Below, piece after piece: positions 17,273-26,363 of a stretch of 45,936 nucleotides of DNA. The notes beneath the pieces were generated by a model. The model was not told where the DNA came from. It saw only the letters and a program-made list of their open reading frames with translations, and did no database searches. Location of the stretch: assembly GCA_017857255.1 (NCBI GenBank), contig JAFMDL010000013.1, forward strand, positions 1 to 45,936, given 5' to 3'. The position numbers were made by a program, and so were the translations under genes. Every line of letters begins with the position of its first letter. The stretch's first letter is position 1. The stretch comes from Puniceicoccaceae bacterium. GTDB taxonomy: Bacteria > Verrucomicrobiota > Verrucomicrobiia > Opitutales > Coraliomargaritaceae.

Positions 17273-17545
17273 ATGAATCCCAAAATAAATATGTGTCGTA
17301 AAATTCTTGCTCTTCTTTCTCTAGCCGTTTCGGCGTTCGTTTTCTCTGGCTGTGATGGTGGTAAAGCTACCATGGGCTCACAAGAAGCGAATCTTTTAGG
17401 ATTTGTGAAACTGGAAAAGGAAAGCTATGAGCCAACTAGTCCGACCACATTCGCGATTCACTCGGATGAGCTGTACACTCGCCGTAACTTTTCTGGTGAC
17501 AAGCATACCTTCCTTTGGGGATTGGTGACGATCAAGGACTATTAG
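17273..17545 (+). CDS. Small putative lipoprotein, 90 aa
   Basis: Predicted exported lipoprotein. A basic N-terminus and hydrophobic stretch (ILALLSLAVSAFVFSGC) end in a lipobox, with Cys27 as the likely acylated residue. The mature chain of about 64 residues (DGGKATMGSQEANLLGFVKLEKE...) has no motif I recognise. It ends with SGDKHTFLWGLVTIKDY. A strong terminator follows 25 bp after the stop, so it is a short unit, probably its own or a tail of yebC. Function unknown. Confidence 0.75.
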   Translation: MNPKINMCRKILALLSLAVSAFVFSGCDGGKATMGSQEANLLGFVKLEKESYEPTSPTTFAIHSDELYTRRNFSGDKHTFLWGLVTIKDY

Positions 17546-17568
17546 ATCGGATCTTGACGAATTTTCTG

Positions 17569-17600
17569 AAAGCCGCTTCCGTTTCGGAGGCGGCTTTTTT
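17569..17600 (+). terminator. Intrinsic terminator after the small lipoprotein gene
   Basis: A 13-bp stem (17569-17581 with 17585-17597, one T-G wobble, 3-nt loop) rich in G-C, followed by a TTTTTT tract. It separates the small lipoprotein gene from oleC. Confidence 0.92.
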
Positions 17601-17644
17601 CTTGGCAACTTAGTTGTCCTGTCGCGGGATGTTATTTTTGATTT

Positions 17645-19264
17645 ATGCCACACAACGTCGCCTATTTTCTCTCTCAGCAAGCAGCTGAGCATCCTCATGG
17701 AGCTGCGGTTCGTGCGCCCGTCGGGCGGGATAAAGAGGGTGACATCCGCTATATCGAGCGAAGCTTTTCCCAGCTGGATGCGGAGGCATCTGCGACTGCT
17801 TACTATTTTGCTAAGCGCGGGATTAAGCGAGGCTCACGTGTATTGTTAATGGTCAAGCCAGGGCTCGATTTAATTCGAATTGTATTTGCACTGTTTCGAA
17901 TGGGGGCTGTACCGATCGTGATTGATCCGGGCATGGGACTGCGGAGTTTCCTGCGTTGCGTAAGGCATTCTCAGCCAGAGGCTCTGATCGGTATTCCTGT
18001 TGCGATTTGGGTGTCTCGTATTTTTCGCCCGAGTTTTCGTGGGGTGGGCACCAAAATTTCGGTAGGTGCTAATTTTGAAAAAAGGATGGCACCGTTCACG
18101 TGCCAGCGAGACTTCTCTGTAGTCGACTCCTCTGCGGATGAATTAGCTGCCGTCTTATTTACTTCCGGTTCGACGGGGCCGGCCAAGGGGGTGTGTTATG
18201 CGCATGGTATGTTTGTCGCTCAGGTGGAAGCGATACGTGCGCAGTATGGCATAGCGCCTGGGGAAGTGGATCTGCCGATGTTGCCAGTGTTTGCCTTGTT
18301 TAACCCAGCTCTGGGAATGTGCACTGTTGTGCCCGAGATGAATCCGAGCCGGCCCGCGACGGTGGATCCTCAGAGAATTGTGCGAGCAATTCAGCAAAAT
18401 TCAGTGACCAACAGCTTTGGATCGCCCGCGCTGTGGACCAAGATTGCTCGTTATTGCGAGGCGCATTCGATCACTTTGCCTAGTGTGCGGCGCATCTTGA
18501 TGGCTGGCGCTCCAGTGCCGCCTGCCCTAATGCAGCAGATGCAGGCGATTATTCCCAATGGAGAAGTGCATACTCCGTATGGAGCCACCGAGGCCTTGCC
18601 GGTGAGTTCAATTGCGTCGGCTGAGGTGCTGGCTGAAACGGCCGCGCGCACTGCCTCAGGTGCGGGCACTTGTGTAGGGAGGCCGCTTCCCGGCATGGAT
18701 GTGCGTATTATCGAGCCACTGGATGAGGCGATCGCTACGGTGGAACAGTGCGCACCGTTACCCCTCGGCGCGATTGGTGAAATTATTGTGCGTGGGGCGT
18801 CGGTAACGCGTGGCTACGATAAGCGACCAGATGCGGATGCTACCTCGAAGATTGCCGATGGAGAGAGTCATTGGCATCGCATGGGTGACCTCGGTTGGAT
18901 TGGCGAATCCGGCCGCTTGTGGTTTTGCGGGCGTAAGATTGAGCATGTGAGTACGGCTGCGGGTCCGCTGTACACGGATTGCTGCGAGGCGATTTTCAAT
19001 GCGCATCCAAAGGTGTTTCGATCCGCGTTGATTGATATCGGTGGCGGGCATCCTGCGATCGTGGTTGAGCCTGAGGTGGGAGCCTATCCAAATAGTGCAG
19101 CGGCAAAAGCGCTTTTCATCGAGAGTCTCGAGGAGATCGCTCAGCTGCATGCGATGACACGTATGATCAATCAGTTTTATTTTAAGAAATCTTTTCCTGT
19201 CGATGTTCGGCATAATGCGAAGATTCACCGTTTGTCGCTTGCGAGACAGTTTGCGCAACAATAG
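17645..19264 (+). CDS. oleC: OleC-type beta-lactone synthetase (AMP-binding enzyme)
   Basis: ANL-superfamily enzyme, 539 residues. The AMP-binding P-loop is FTSGSTGPAKG (172-182); the second signature TPYGATEALPVSS is typical of OleC proteins, and MGDLGWIGESGRLWFCGRK marks the hinge region. In characterised systems OleC converts a beta-hydroxy acid from OleD into a beta-lactone, which OleB decarboxylates to a cis-olefin. The gene is followed 12 bp later by an oleD homologue, which supports the assignment over an ordinary acyl-CoA ligase. OleA (thiolase) and OleB (hydrolase) are not in the window. No Shine-Dalgarno sequence is visible; the start is preceded by T-rich sequence. Confidence 0.88.
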   Translation: MPHNVAYFLSQQAAEHPHGAAVRAPVGRDKEGDIRYIERSFSQLDAEASATAYYFAKRGIKRGSRVLLMVKPGLDLIRIVFALFRMGAVPIVIDPGMGLRSFLRCVRHSQPEALIGIPVAIWVSRIFRPSFRGVGTKISVGANFEKRMAPFTCQRDFSVVDSSADELAAVLFTSGSTGPAKGVCYAHGMFVAQVEAIRAQYGIAPGEVDLPMLPVFALFNPALGMCTVVPEMNPSRPATVDPQRIVRAIQQNSVTNSFGSPALWTKIARYCEAHSITLPSVRRILMAGAPVPPALMQQMQAIIPNGEVHTPYGATEALPVSSIASAEVLAETAARTASGAGTCVGRPLPGMDVRIIEPLDEAIATVEQCAPLPLGAIGEIIVRGASVTRGYDKRPDADATSKIADGESHWHRMGDLGWIGESGRLWFCGRKIEHVSTAAGPLYTDCCEAIFNAHPKVFRSALIDIGGGHPAIVVEPEVGAYPNSAAAKALFIESLEEIAQLHAMTRMINQFYFKKSFPVDVRHNAKIHRLSLARQFAQQ

Positions 19265-19276
19265 ATATTCAGGTGT

Positions 19277-20269
19277 ATGAAGATCTTGGTGACAGGTGGT
19301 GGCGGCTTTGTGGGTGGCTATATAGTAGAGCGGTTGTTGGCGCGTGGCTACGCAGTGCGCTCAATTGGCCGATCGCCGCAGCCAGAGCTTGTAGCAAAAG
19401 GCGTTGAAGTGGTGTGTGGTGATTTGACCGATGCGACTGCAGTATCTGCTGCATGCGAGGGAGTGGATACGGTGTTTCATGTCGCAGCGCGCGCCGGCGT
19501 ATGGGGCAGTTGGGAGAGCTTTTATAGGCCCAATGTGATTGGTACGCGCAACGTGTTGTCCGCTTGTCGTAAGTGGCAGGTCAAGCGATTGGTTTATACC
19601 AGTACGCCGAGTGTAGTTTTTAATGGTGATTCCATTCGTGGCGGTGATGAGTCGCTGCCTTATGGTAAAAATTGGCTCTGTCATTACGCCGAGACCAAAG
19701 CGCTGGCGGAGCAGGAGGCACTCGCGGCGAATTCTGAAAAGCTGCAAGTTGTCGCCTTGCGTCCGCACCTAATATTTGGGCCAGGAGATCCCCATTTGTT
19801 ACCACGTGTGGTTGAAAGTGTGAAGGCTGGGCGTTTGCGAATCGTTGGCGATGGCAGCGCGAAGGTCGATGTTTCGTATGTTGGCAACGTGGCTGATGCG
19901 CATTTGGATGCCTTCGATGCGCTAGAGCGCGGGAAAGGTGCTGGTCAGGCTTATTTTATTTCGCAAGGCGAACCGGTGGATCTTTGGCCTTGGCTAAACT
20001 CTATCCTTGAGGGCTTAGGGCAGCCACCTTTGACCCAGAAAATTCCGCTACCTCTGGCATATGGAATCGGTGCGTTGTGTGAAGGTGCTTGGCAAGTGCT
20101 GAGGCGACGCACGGATCCGCCTATCACTCGTTTCGTGGCAGTGGAACTTGCCAAGGATCATTATTTCGACATCAACAAGGCTCAACATGAATTAGGCTAT
20201 CGACCTCGGGTCCCGATGAATGAAGCACTAAAGTTGACCATTCAGGATCTGATTCGGCGCCACTATTAA
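19277..20269 (+). CDS. oleD: OleD-type NAD(P)-dependent 2-alkyl-3-oxoacid reductase
   Basis: Extended short-chain dehydrogenase, 330 residues. The Rossmann motif TGGGGFVGG (6-14) starts the protein; the catalytic Tyr-x3-Lys is YAETK within LCHYAETKALAEQEAL, and HVAARAGVWGSWESFYRPN is typical of the 3-beta-HSD/OleD branch. In olefin synthesis OleD reduces the 2-alkyl-3-keto acid made by OleA, supplying OleC. Tight spacing after oleC (12 bp) indicates one transcript. A sterol-type 3-beta-HSD role is an alternative, but the oleC neighbour argues for OleD. Confidence 0.87.
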   Translation: MKILVTGGGGFVGGYIVERLLARGYAVRSIGRSPQPELVAKGVEVVCGDLTDATAVSAACEGVDTVFHVAARAGVWGSWESFYRPNVIGTRNVLSACRKWQVKRLVYTSTPSVVFNGDSIRGGDESLPYGKNWLCHYAETKALAEQEALAANSEKLQVVALRPHLIFGPGDPHLLPRVVESVKAGRLRIVGDGSAKVDVSYVGNVADAHLDAFDALERGKGAGQAYFISQGEPVDLWPWLNSILEGLGQPPLTQKIPLPLAYGIGALCEGAWQVLRRRTDPPITRFVAVELAKDHYFDINKAQHELGYRPRVPMNEALKLTIQDLIRRHY

Positions 20270-20326
20270 TCGTTATTTTTAATAAAGTCTATTGACGAAT
20301 TGTCTAGATAGCAGTGTCATACAATC

Positions 20327-21664
20327 GTGAGCGTAAATGATCCAGTCTTATGGTACCTGTTATTGTCCGTGCTGTTGTTGGGAGTGATCGTACTGCTATT
20401 AGTGGTTGTTTTTCGGCGGCCAAAACAGCAACCGCTCGATCTTAGTTCTGATGCCGAGGTAGAGATACCAGCTACGGGGCATTTGCAGACTGCTTCGAAT
20501 GCTTTGTTTGCGACGCTTTCGCATGAGTTGCGTACGCCGCTCAATGGCCTGCTCGGCTTGGCCCAAATTCTCCAAGAAGAAAGCCCGACTGAAGAGAGTC
20601 ATGCGATCGAAGGGTGTGCGCGTCACATGAAAGCTGTCATAGCTACCTTAGTTAATTTATCAAAGATTCAAATGGAGTGGGATGATCTCCCTGAGTATCG
20701 AGAGTGGGTGAATGTCTACGATTTGATGGAGCAAATTAAGCAGGATTCAGTATTTCGGGCAGACCTGTGCGGGATGGTGATTAAACTGAAGCACCAAGAT
20801 AAATTGACGCGATTACGTGGAGATGGCGATCACCTGCGCGCGATTATTGAAAACGCGCTGTTTGGCTCTATTGACAGTGTTTCTTTGATTGAAGTCCCGA
20901 CATCAAAGCAGACTTTGGAGATGTCATGGATTACAGACGGAGGGGAGTTGAAGGTCGAAATAGTGAATCCCCGTGAGGAGCCATCCAATAACCGAAGACA
21001 AGAAATCGAGGGTATTTTTCAGATGACTACAGGAAAGAATCACGCCCGAATGGAGATGCGATATTTGTATTGGGCGGTCTCTTCGGCACTGCTAGATCGC
21101 TATCAGGGCAGGATGGATGCAGTTTCGAATGAGGGCGGCGGCGTGACAACCTTGTTGTCTTTTAAAATGGAGCAGATGAAAGCTTCTGCGAGCAGCAAAC
21201 TACCAATTGGTGGGTTGCGCTTGGATCAAGAGGGCAGGCAATCAAAGGCGATGTTGCCCTTTCCTGTGCAACTCTCATTAATTATCGCTGAAGATGATCC
21301 CGTCGCTCGCAAGTTGATGGCAACTGTATTGGGGCACATGAAGCAACAAGTGGTTTTTGCGACCAATGGCCTGGAGGTTTTGGAGCTGGTTAAAGAGTCC
21401 ACGAGTTGCGATTTGATCCTTATGGATATTGATATGCCGATTATGGATGGCATGGCCGCTTCGCTTGCGTTGCGAGCTGGTGAAGCTGGTGAGATCGGCC
21501 AGCATGTGCCAATCGTCGCACTTACCGCGTTTGGAACGTTGTCAGATGAGGGTAAGTTTAAGCGGGTGGGCATGGATTACTTCTTACCTAAGCCTGTAGA
21601 GCTAAACAAACTCCGCGAGGTGTTGTTAGATGTCATTAATAAGCAGCGCTCGAGCGGAGAATAA
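20327..21664 (+). CDS. Hybrid histidine kinase with degenerate ATPase domain and C-terminal receiver
   Basis: 445 residues: one N-terminal membrane helix (8-30), a HisKA dimerisation domain with intact H-box SHELRTPLNG (phospho-acceptor His66), a region in the place of HATPase (~125-280), and a receiver domain (~316-438). The receiver is complete: Asp323/Asp324, phospho-acceptor Asp367 (MDIDMP), Thr400 and Lys422. The ATPase region keeps only traces: the N-box reads ENALFGS (second Asn is Gly180), no DxGxG or GLGL motif can be found, though a GGGVTTLLSF end remains. ATP binding is doubtful, so it may need another kinase or act as a phosphatase or relay. The start is a GTG without Shine-Dalgarno. 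No response regulator is adjacent. Confidence 0.8.
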   Translation: MSVNDPVLWYLLLSVLLLGVIVLLLVVVFRRPKQQPLDLSSDAEVEIPATGHLQTASNALFATLSHELRTPLNGLLGLAQILQEESPTEESHAIEGCARHMKAVIATLVNLSKIQMEWDDLPEYREWVNVYDLMEQIKQDSVFRADLCGMVIKLKHQDKLTRLRGDGDHLRAIIENALFGSIDSVSLIEVPTSKQTLEMSWITDGGELKVEIVNPREEPSNNRRQEIEGIFQMTTGKNHARMEMRYLYWAVSSALLDRYQGRMDAVSNEGGGVTTLLSFKMEQMKASASSKLPIGGLRLDQEGRQSKAMLPFPVQLSLIIAEDDPVARKLMATVLGHMKQQVVFATNGLEVLELVKESTSCDLILMDIDMPIMDGMAASLALRAGEAGEIGQHVPIVALTAFGTLSDEGKFKRVGMDYFLPKPVELNKLREVLLDVINKQRSSGE

Positions 21665-21735
21665 CATCGTCCTGTGGACGTTATAGTGATGCTTCGAGGC
21701 TGAGTGTGTGAAGCCTGCCAAGTTTGTTCTTCTAA

Positions 21736-22539
21736 TTAAGATCGCTGGCGTCGAGCTTCGTAAAGGCAAACTGCTGCGGCTGCGGCTACATTGAGTGAGT
21801 CGGCTCGCCCCGCCATTGGGATACGGATGCGCTGGTCGGTGCTAGAGAGCCAGAGATCGGACAGGCCGTCGCTTTCGCTGCCGAAGAAAAGTGCGGTGGG
21901 CAATGTGTAGTCGATGTCCCAGTGAAGGTTTTCAGTATCGGGTGTAGTCGCGATAGTTTGAATTTTATGAGCGGTTAGCCACTTCGCGAGGAAGCTTTGC
22001 TCAGTGCAGATAATCGGCAGTGCAAAGACCAGCCCTTGCGAGGAGCGGATTGCATTGGGGTTGTAGAGATCGAGCACGCAATCGACCAAGATCACCGCAT
22101 CGGCGCCAGCACCTTCGGCGCTGCGTAGAATTGCTCCGAGATTGCCGGGCTTTTCAATGCCTTCGAGCACGAGCAGGAGGGGGGCGTCGGAAACATTAAG
22201 CTCATGGATCGAGTGTCTCTGCTGTTTTGCAATGGCAATGATGCCGTCGGGACCTTCGCGATAGGTCGCTTTATTGAATGCGTCTTCGCTCATCCGTACG
22301 AGAGAGGTGGCGTCTGCGCGCCTTCTCTCTTCGATAAAAGCGGTGTGCTCTGCGGAAGGAAAGTACTCTGGGCAGTAATAAAGTGTTTCGATGCTGTAGC
22401 CGGAGCCTATGGCGTGACCGAGTTCACGCAGGCCTTCGATGAGAAAGCGCTCCTGACGATCTCGGTGCTTACGCTCACGAAGTTTGACGAGGTTTTTGAC
22501 TTGGTCATTTTGGCGGCTCTGTATATAGGCGTCTTCCAT
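21736..22539 (-). CDS. TrmH/SpoU family RNA 2'-O-methyltransferase
   Basis: SPOUT-fold methyltransferase, 267 residues. The N-terminal part (LVKLRERKHRDRQERFLIEGLREL) is the SpoU substrate-binding domain. All three SpoU motifs are present: EGIEKPGNLGAILRSAEGAGA, LFFGSESDGLS, and RIPMAGRADSLNVAAAAAVCLYEA. Such enzymes methylate a ribose 2'-OH in 23S rRNA (RlmB-like) or tRNA; the target cannot be told from sequence. It is divergent from the next RNA methyltransferase gene (96 bp between starts). Confidence 0.92.
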   Translation of the reverse strand: MEDAYIQSRQNDQVKNLVKLRERKHRDRQERFLIEGLRELGHAIGSGYSIETLYYCPEYFPSAEHTAFIEERRRADATSLVRMSEDAFNKATYREGPDGIIAIAKQQRHSIHELNVSDAPLLLVLEGIEKPGNLGAILRSAEGAGADAVILVDCVLDLYNPNAIRSSQGLVFALPIICTEQSFLAKWLTAHKIQTIATTPDTENLHWDIDYTLPTALFFGSESDGLSDLWLSSTDQRIRIPMAGRADSLNVAAAAAVCLYEARRQRS

Positions 22540-22635
22540 ATTAATGGCACCAATAAGGTCAGAAAGTTAGGCAATGGAAAGCTTGTTATCAATTTTAAGG
22601 TTGCACGATGTCGCTTCATTGCTGAGGGCATGAGT

Positions 22636-23919
22636 ATGCAAGCACCAAAGAATTTTGTTCCAGAGCCTTTCGATTACCACGAAGAGGTTGAAGTGACCGT
22701 AGAAAGTTTGACTAATTTGGGCATGGGCGTTGCTCGTGTCGACGGCTGGGTTGTAATGGTGCCATTTGTGATTCCGGGAGAGGTGGTCAAGGCGCGCATC
22801 TATCGCAACTTTCAAAACTATTCAGATGCCGACTTGATCGAGGTCATCAAAGCCTCGCCGGATCGTGTCGGGCCGCGTTGCCCTCTGTACCAACAGTGTG
22901 GTGGTTGCCAGTATCAGCATATGAGTTATGAGCGGCAGCTAAAGGAAAAGACCAAGCACGTTGAAGAGCTGATGCAAAAGCTTGGTGAGATCGATCATCC
23001 AGTGCAGCTCTCGCATGGTTCACCCAAGCAATATCATTATCGTTCAAAGATTACGCCGCATTATGAACGCCCCGCAAAGGATGGTTCACAGCCAGTTGGA
23101 TTTTTGCAATACGGCCGTCGCAATCAGATCATCGACGTGGAGCAATGTCCGATTGCTACAGAGGCGATCAATGAGGCATTGCCTGCCGCGCGCGAGGAAG
23201 CACGTCGAGCCGGGGGTAAAAAGCGCCGTCAGCGTGGTGGTACTTTACTGATGCGTGATGTGATTGAGGGGGTGGTGACCGATCCTCAAGCAGTGGTCTC
23301 CGAGCGTGTTCATAACAATACCTTTCAGTTCAAAGCGGGAGAGTTTTTTCAAAATAATCCTTTTATTTTACCAGAGATGGTCGAGCACGTTGCTCGTGAA
23401 GCATCATTAGAAGGTGCTCGCTATTTGGTGGATGCCTATTGTGGCGTCGGCTTGTTTGCACTTTCTACCTCCAAGTCATTCGAGCTCTCGGCCGGCGTTG
23501 AGATCAGCGAGCCGGCGGTGCGGTGGGCACAGGCAAATGCGACCATCTGTGGAATCAAAAATGTTCGTTTTGTTATCGGTAAAGCGGAGGCGATTTTCAA
23601 TGGGCTTAAGTTTCCCGCTGCCGAAACTGCGGTGGTCATCGATCCTCCACGCAAGGGCTGTGATGCGAGCTTTCGCCAGCAGTTGATACAGTTCCGTCCA
23701 CAGCGCATCGTGTATGTATCTTGCGATCCAGCCACCCAAGCCAGAGATTTAAAAGAGTTTGTAGAGGCGGGCTACGAAATTACATTGATTCAACCATTTG
23801 ACCTATTTCCACATACGCGTCACATTGAAAATGTGGTTTCATTGACCCTTTCGAATCGAGGCCCGTGGGCTGCGGCTGCGGCTGCAGGCGACGAGATGGC
23901 CGATCAAATCGAAAATTAG
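22636..23919 (+). CDS. 23S rRNA (uracil-C5)-methyltransferase, RlmD/TrmA family with Fe-S cluster
   Basis: About 427 residues. A TRAM domain (about 14-72) is followed by the four Fe-S cysteines Cys82, Cys88, Cys91 (RCPLYQQCGGCQ) and Cys171 (VEQCPI), then a Rossmann SAM domain with VDAYCGVGLFAL, IDPPRKGCD and the catalytic nucleophile Cys363 in YVSCDPATQARDL. The family makes m5U in rRNA or tRNA. I chose the ATG at 22636 because GAGGG lies seven bases upstream; an ATG at 22630 is the alternative, and the frame is open far upstream over the divergent gene but without homology. A lysine/arginine insert (GGKKRRQRGG, ~193-202) is notable. Confidence 0.92.
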   Translation: MQAPKNFVPEPFDYHEEVEVTVESLTNLGMGVARVDGWVVMVPFVIPGEVVKARIYRNFQNYSDADLIEVIKASPDRVGPRCPLYQQCGGCQYQHMSYERQLKEKTKHVEELMQKLGEIDHPVQLSHGSPKQYHYRSKITPHYERPAKDGSQPVGFLQYGRRNQIIDVEQCPIATEAINEALPAAREEARRAGGKKRRQRGGTLLMRDVIEGVVTDPQAVVSERVHNNTFQFKAGEFFQNNPFILPEMVEHVAREASLEGARYLVDAYCGVGLFALSTSKSFELSAGVEISEPAVRWAQANATICGIKNVRFVIGKAEAIFNGLKFPAAETAVVIDPPRKGCDASFRQQLIQFRPQRIVYVSCDPATQARDLKEFVEAGYEITLIQPFDLFPHTRHIENVVSLTLSNRGPWAAAAAAGDEMADQIEN

Positions 23920-23985
23920 GGTTGACGCACCTCAGCTCTGGCACATGTTTCTGCCTCTTTTCCTTAAAACCGAATTTATTTTTTT

Positions 23986-24186
23986 ATGTCAATCGAAGTA
24001 AAAGTCCGTAAAGGCGAGCCCATTGAACGTGCGCTCCGCCGCCTCAAGAAGCGCCTCGATCGTGAGGGTGTTATCCATTCTGTACGCGCGAATCGTTATT
24101 TCGTGAAGCCTGCACAAGCAAAGCGCCGTAAGCGTAAAGAGTTGGATTTCAACAATATGCTTCGTGTTCGTTACTCGAATATGTAA
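23986..24186 (+). CDS. rpsU: 30S ribosomal protein S21
   Basis: bS21, 66 residues, strongly basic. Family features are clear: VKVRKGEPIERALRRLKKR, the conserved central REG, and a basic C-terminal part (KPAQAKRRKRKE). There is no Shine-Dalgarno sequence before the ATG, only a T-rich tract. The gene is followed by a strong terminator and is probably monocistronic. Confidence 0.95.
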   Translation: MSIEVKVRKGEPIERALRRLKKRLDREGVIHSVRANRYFVKPAQAKRRKRKELDFNNMLRVRYSNM

Positions 24187-24228
24187 TTTTTTTGTGATGT
24201 GAGTGCTGTCAGCGCTTGCTCTTAATGA

Positions 24229-24263
24229 AAGTCTCGGTCACACTCGTGTGCCGAGATTTTTTT
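24229..24263 (+). terminator. Intrinsic terminator after rpsU
   Basis: A hairpin with outer stem TCTCGG/CCGAGA and inner stem CACAC/GTGTG (one T-C mismatch), followed by seven T's. It lies 45 bp after the rpsU stop and within the frame upstream of the TIM-barrel gene, supporting the later start chosen for that gene. Confidence 0.88.
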
Positions 24264-24278
24264 GTCTACATATTGATC

Positions 24279-25232
24279 ATGAGTGATCTTCTAAGTCGTT
24301 TATCCCTTTCTTCCTGCTGGTGTTCCGCACGTCACACAGATGGCTATGAAATGGTTGAGGAGATTGTTAATCTTGGTTTTAAACGCGTAGAACTTAGCCA
24401 TGGTATCCGTATTTCTCTAGTACCCGGCATTTTAAAGGCTGTTGAAGAGGGACTGATCGAAGTATCTTCAATCCATAATTTTTGCCCATTGCCTAGTAGT
24501 GTTACGCATGCTGCACCGAACCTCTATCAGCCATCCGCTGGTGATTCGCGCGAGATACGCTTGTGGAATCAATATACCGCGCAGACGCTCGATTTTGCAG
24601 TCAAAGTTGGAGCAAAGCGGGTAGTGATACACTCAGGCAGCAATTGGTATTTCTTTAAGTCACCAGAGGTGAAGCTTGATGAGTGGACCGCTGAAAAAGA
24701 GCTAAAAGCCTGCGATTTCCTAAATAGTAAAGAATTTATAATAGGCCGCGACCGGGCAATGAAGCGTATCAAAAAGGTCTCAAAAAAGACTATGCCGCGG
24801 ATTATTGCGTCCTACCAGCGCGCGCTACCTTGGCTGCAGGAGCGGGGCTTGCAACTCGGCCTCGAAAATCGTGAGAGCATGGATGAGATGCCGATTGATG
24901 CGGACTTCGCTGATTTTCTAAAAGAATTAGGAGAGCCTGAGTCCTTTGGCTATTGGCATGATACTGGGCATGCGCAAATTAAGCATCAGCTTGGTTTGCT
25001 CGACCATCGTGCACATCTGGAGCAGATGGCTGACCGACTTATTGGATTTCATTTACACGATGTTTCTGAATCGGGGCGTGACCACCAGGTGCCAGGTACT
25101 GGGACCATTGATTTTGCAATGATTGCAGAACACGTTCGTCCGGAACATACATTGGTACTAGAGTTGAGCCCTAAATTAACGACCGAGCAAGTGCTGCAGT
25201 CGCGGGATCATATTTGCGACGTGTTTGGTTAG
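24279..25232 (+). CDS. TIM-barrel sugar isomerase/epimerase-like protein
   Basis: About 317 residues, AP-endonuclease-2/xylose-isomerase-like TIM barrel. Typical pieces are visible: FKRVELSHG, VSSIHNFCPLP, KRVVIHSGSN, LGLENRESMDEMP, FGYWHDTGHAQIK, IGFHLHDVSESGRDHQVPGTGTIDF and LVLELSP. The His/Asp/Glu pattern across these strands (Glu in LENRE, His-Asp in WHDTGH, His in HLHD, Glu in LELSP) is that of a metal site. The substrate is unknown; sugar or inositol derivatives are common for the family, and some members are endonuclease IV-like. The ATG at 24279 follows the rpsU terminator. Confidence 0.85.
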   Translation: MSDLLSRLSLSSCWCSARHTDGYEMVEEIVNLGFKRVELSHGIRISLVPGILKAVEEGLIEVSSIHNFCPLPSSVTHAAPNLYQPSAGDSREIRLWNQYTAQTLDFAVKVGAKRVVIHSGSNWYFFKSPEVKLDEWTAEKELKACDFLNSKEFIIGRDRAMKRIKKVSKKTMPRIIASYQRALPWLQERGLQLGLENRESMDEMPIDADFADFLKELGEPESFGYWHDTGHAQIKHQLGLLDHRAHLEQMADRLIGFHLHDVSESGRDHQVPGTGTIDFAMIAEHVRPEHTLVLELSPKLTTEQVLQSRDHICDVFG

Positions 25233-25504
25233 GCGAGAGAGCAGTAAACTGCCTGCGGCATAAGGTGTGGTGCCTTGTGGGCTATATCGAGTCGTGCGCT
25301 GTTTCGCATTTAAAATGCTATATTCTTTTCAGCTTTACGCTTGCTATGCGTTGTGGTGCTCGTTTTCCTCTCCGCTTTCCTAATCCAGCGGAGCAGGAAA
25401 TCGTGAGGCCAGTGGCTTCATCGACTCAACAAAACAATCAAATAATAATCACAAAAGAAACCTTCATTTCTCCCCGATAATTCCTTGGGGCTTTGAACAT
25501 CATC

Positions 25505-26311
25505 ATGGACACAACACCTAAAGACCTTCTCGACGCAGGCGTTCACTTTGGCCACCAGCTTCGCCGCTGGAATCCAAAGTCGAAACCATACGTTTTCGAT
25601 AACCGTAACGGTATCTCTATTATCGATCTGGAGCAGACTCACGCACTCCTTGAAAAAGCATATGCTTTCATCGAAGAGACCGTTGCCGCTGGCAAGGACG
25701 TCCTCTTCATTGGCACCAAGAAGCAAGCGCAGGAAATCATGCGTGAAGCTGCAACTGCTTGCCAAATGCCTTTCTGCGTGAACCGCTGGATGGGTGGAGG
25801 CCTCACTAATTTCACCACCATCAAGACATCACTTGCGAAGTACCGCAAGTTCCTCAAGATGGATGCGGATGGCGACCTTGAAAAGCTTCCTGGTAAGGAA
25901 GAGGCAGCTATCCGCCGCCAAATGAGCCGCATGAACCGTAACTTTGAAGGTATGCTCAACGTCGGTGATCTTCCAGCAGCACTCTTCGTTGTAGATACAA
26001 AGAATGAAGAGATTGCAGTCGCTGAAGCGCGCCGCCTTGGTATTCCTGTTATCGGTCTTGTGGATACAAACTCTGACCCAACAATCCTCGACTACCCGAT
26101 TCCGGGTAATGACGACGCGGTGAAGTCAATCCGTATCATTGTTGAAACTATTCTTGAAGCCGCACAAAACGGTCTTGCACATCGCGAAGCGAAAAAAGTG
26201 CAAAAGAGTGCACCACTTGTGCGTGAACAAACATTCGAGCAGCAAGAAGATGTCGACGTAACGCTTCCAGAAGGTTACGGCGAAGACGAAGCTAAGCCAG
26301 CTGCTGAATAA
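25505..26311 (+). CDS. rpsB: 30S ribosomal protein S2
   Basis: uS2, about 268 residues. The N-terminus DLLDAGVHFGHQLRRWNPKSKPYVF and the later FIGTKKQAQEIMREAA, NRWMGGGLTNFTTIKTSL and PVIGLVDTNSDP are diagnostic. The acidic tail (VDVTLPEGYGEDEAKPAAE) is lineage-specific. I chose the ATG at 25505; an in-frame TTG at 25493 is less likely. Upstream lie about 270 bp without a gene, likely containing the promoter. It is followed by tsf after 52 bp, the near-universal rpsB-tsf order. Confidence 0.96.
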   Translation: MDTTPKDLLDAGVHFGHQLRRWNPKSKPYVFDNRNGISIIDLEQTHALLEKAYAFIEETVAAGKDVLFIGTKKQAQEIMREAATACQMPFCVNRWMGGGLTNFTTIKTSLAKYRKFLKMDADGDLEKLPGKEEAAIRRQMSRMNRNFEGMLNVGDLPAALFVVDTKNEEIAVAEARRLGIPVIGLVDTNSDPTILDYPIPGNDDAVKSIRIIVETILEAAQNGLAHREAKKVQKSAPLVREQTFEQQEDVDVTLPEGYGEDEAKPAAE

Positions 26312-26363
26312 GTAGTCGGTCGTGGCATAAATTTAACAGTATTAAAAGCTAAAATATAGAAAC

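Noticed and set aside
21668..21680. Terminator after the hybrid kinase (CGTCC-tgt-GGACG)
   Set aside because: Only a 5-bp stem without a T-run.
23919..23985. Sigma-70 promoter before rpsU (TTGACG near 23932)
   Set aside because: The -35-like hexamer is good but the matching -10 position reads ATGTTT, too poor to call.
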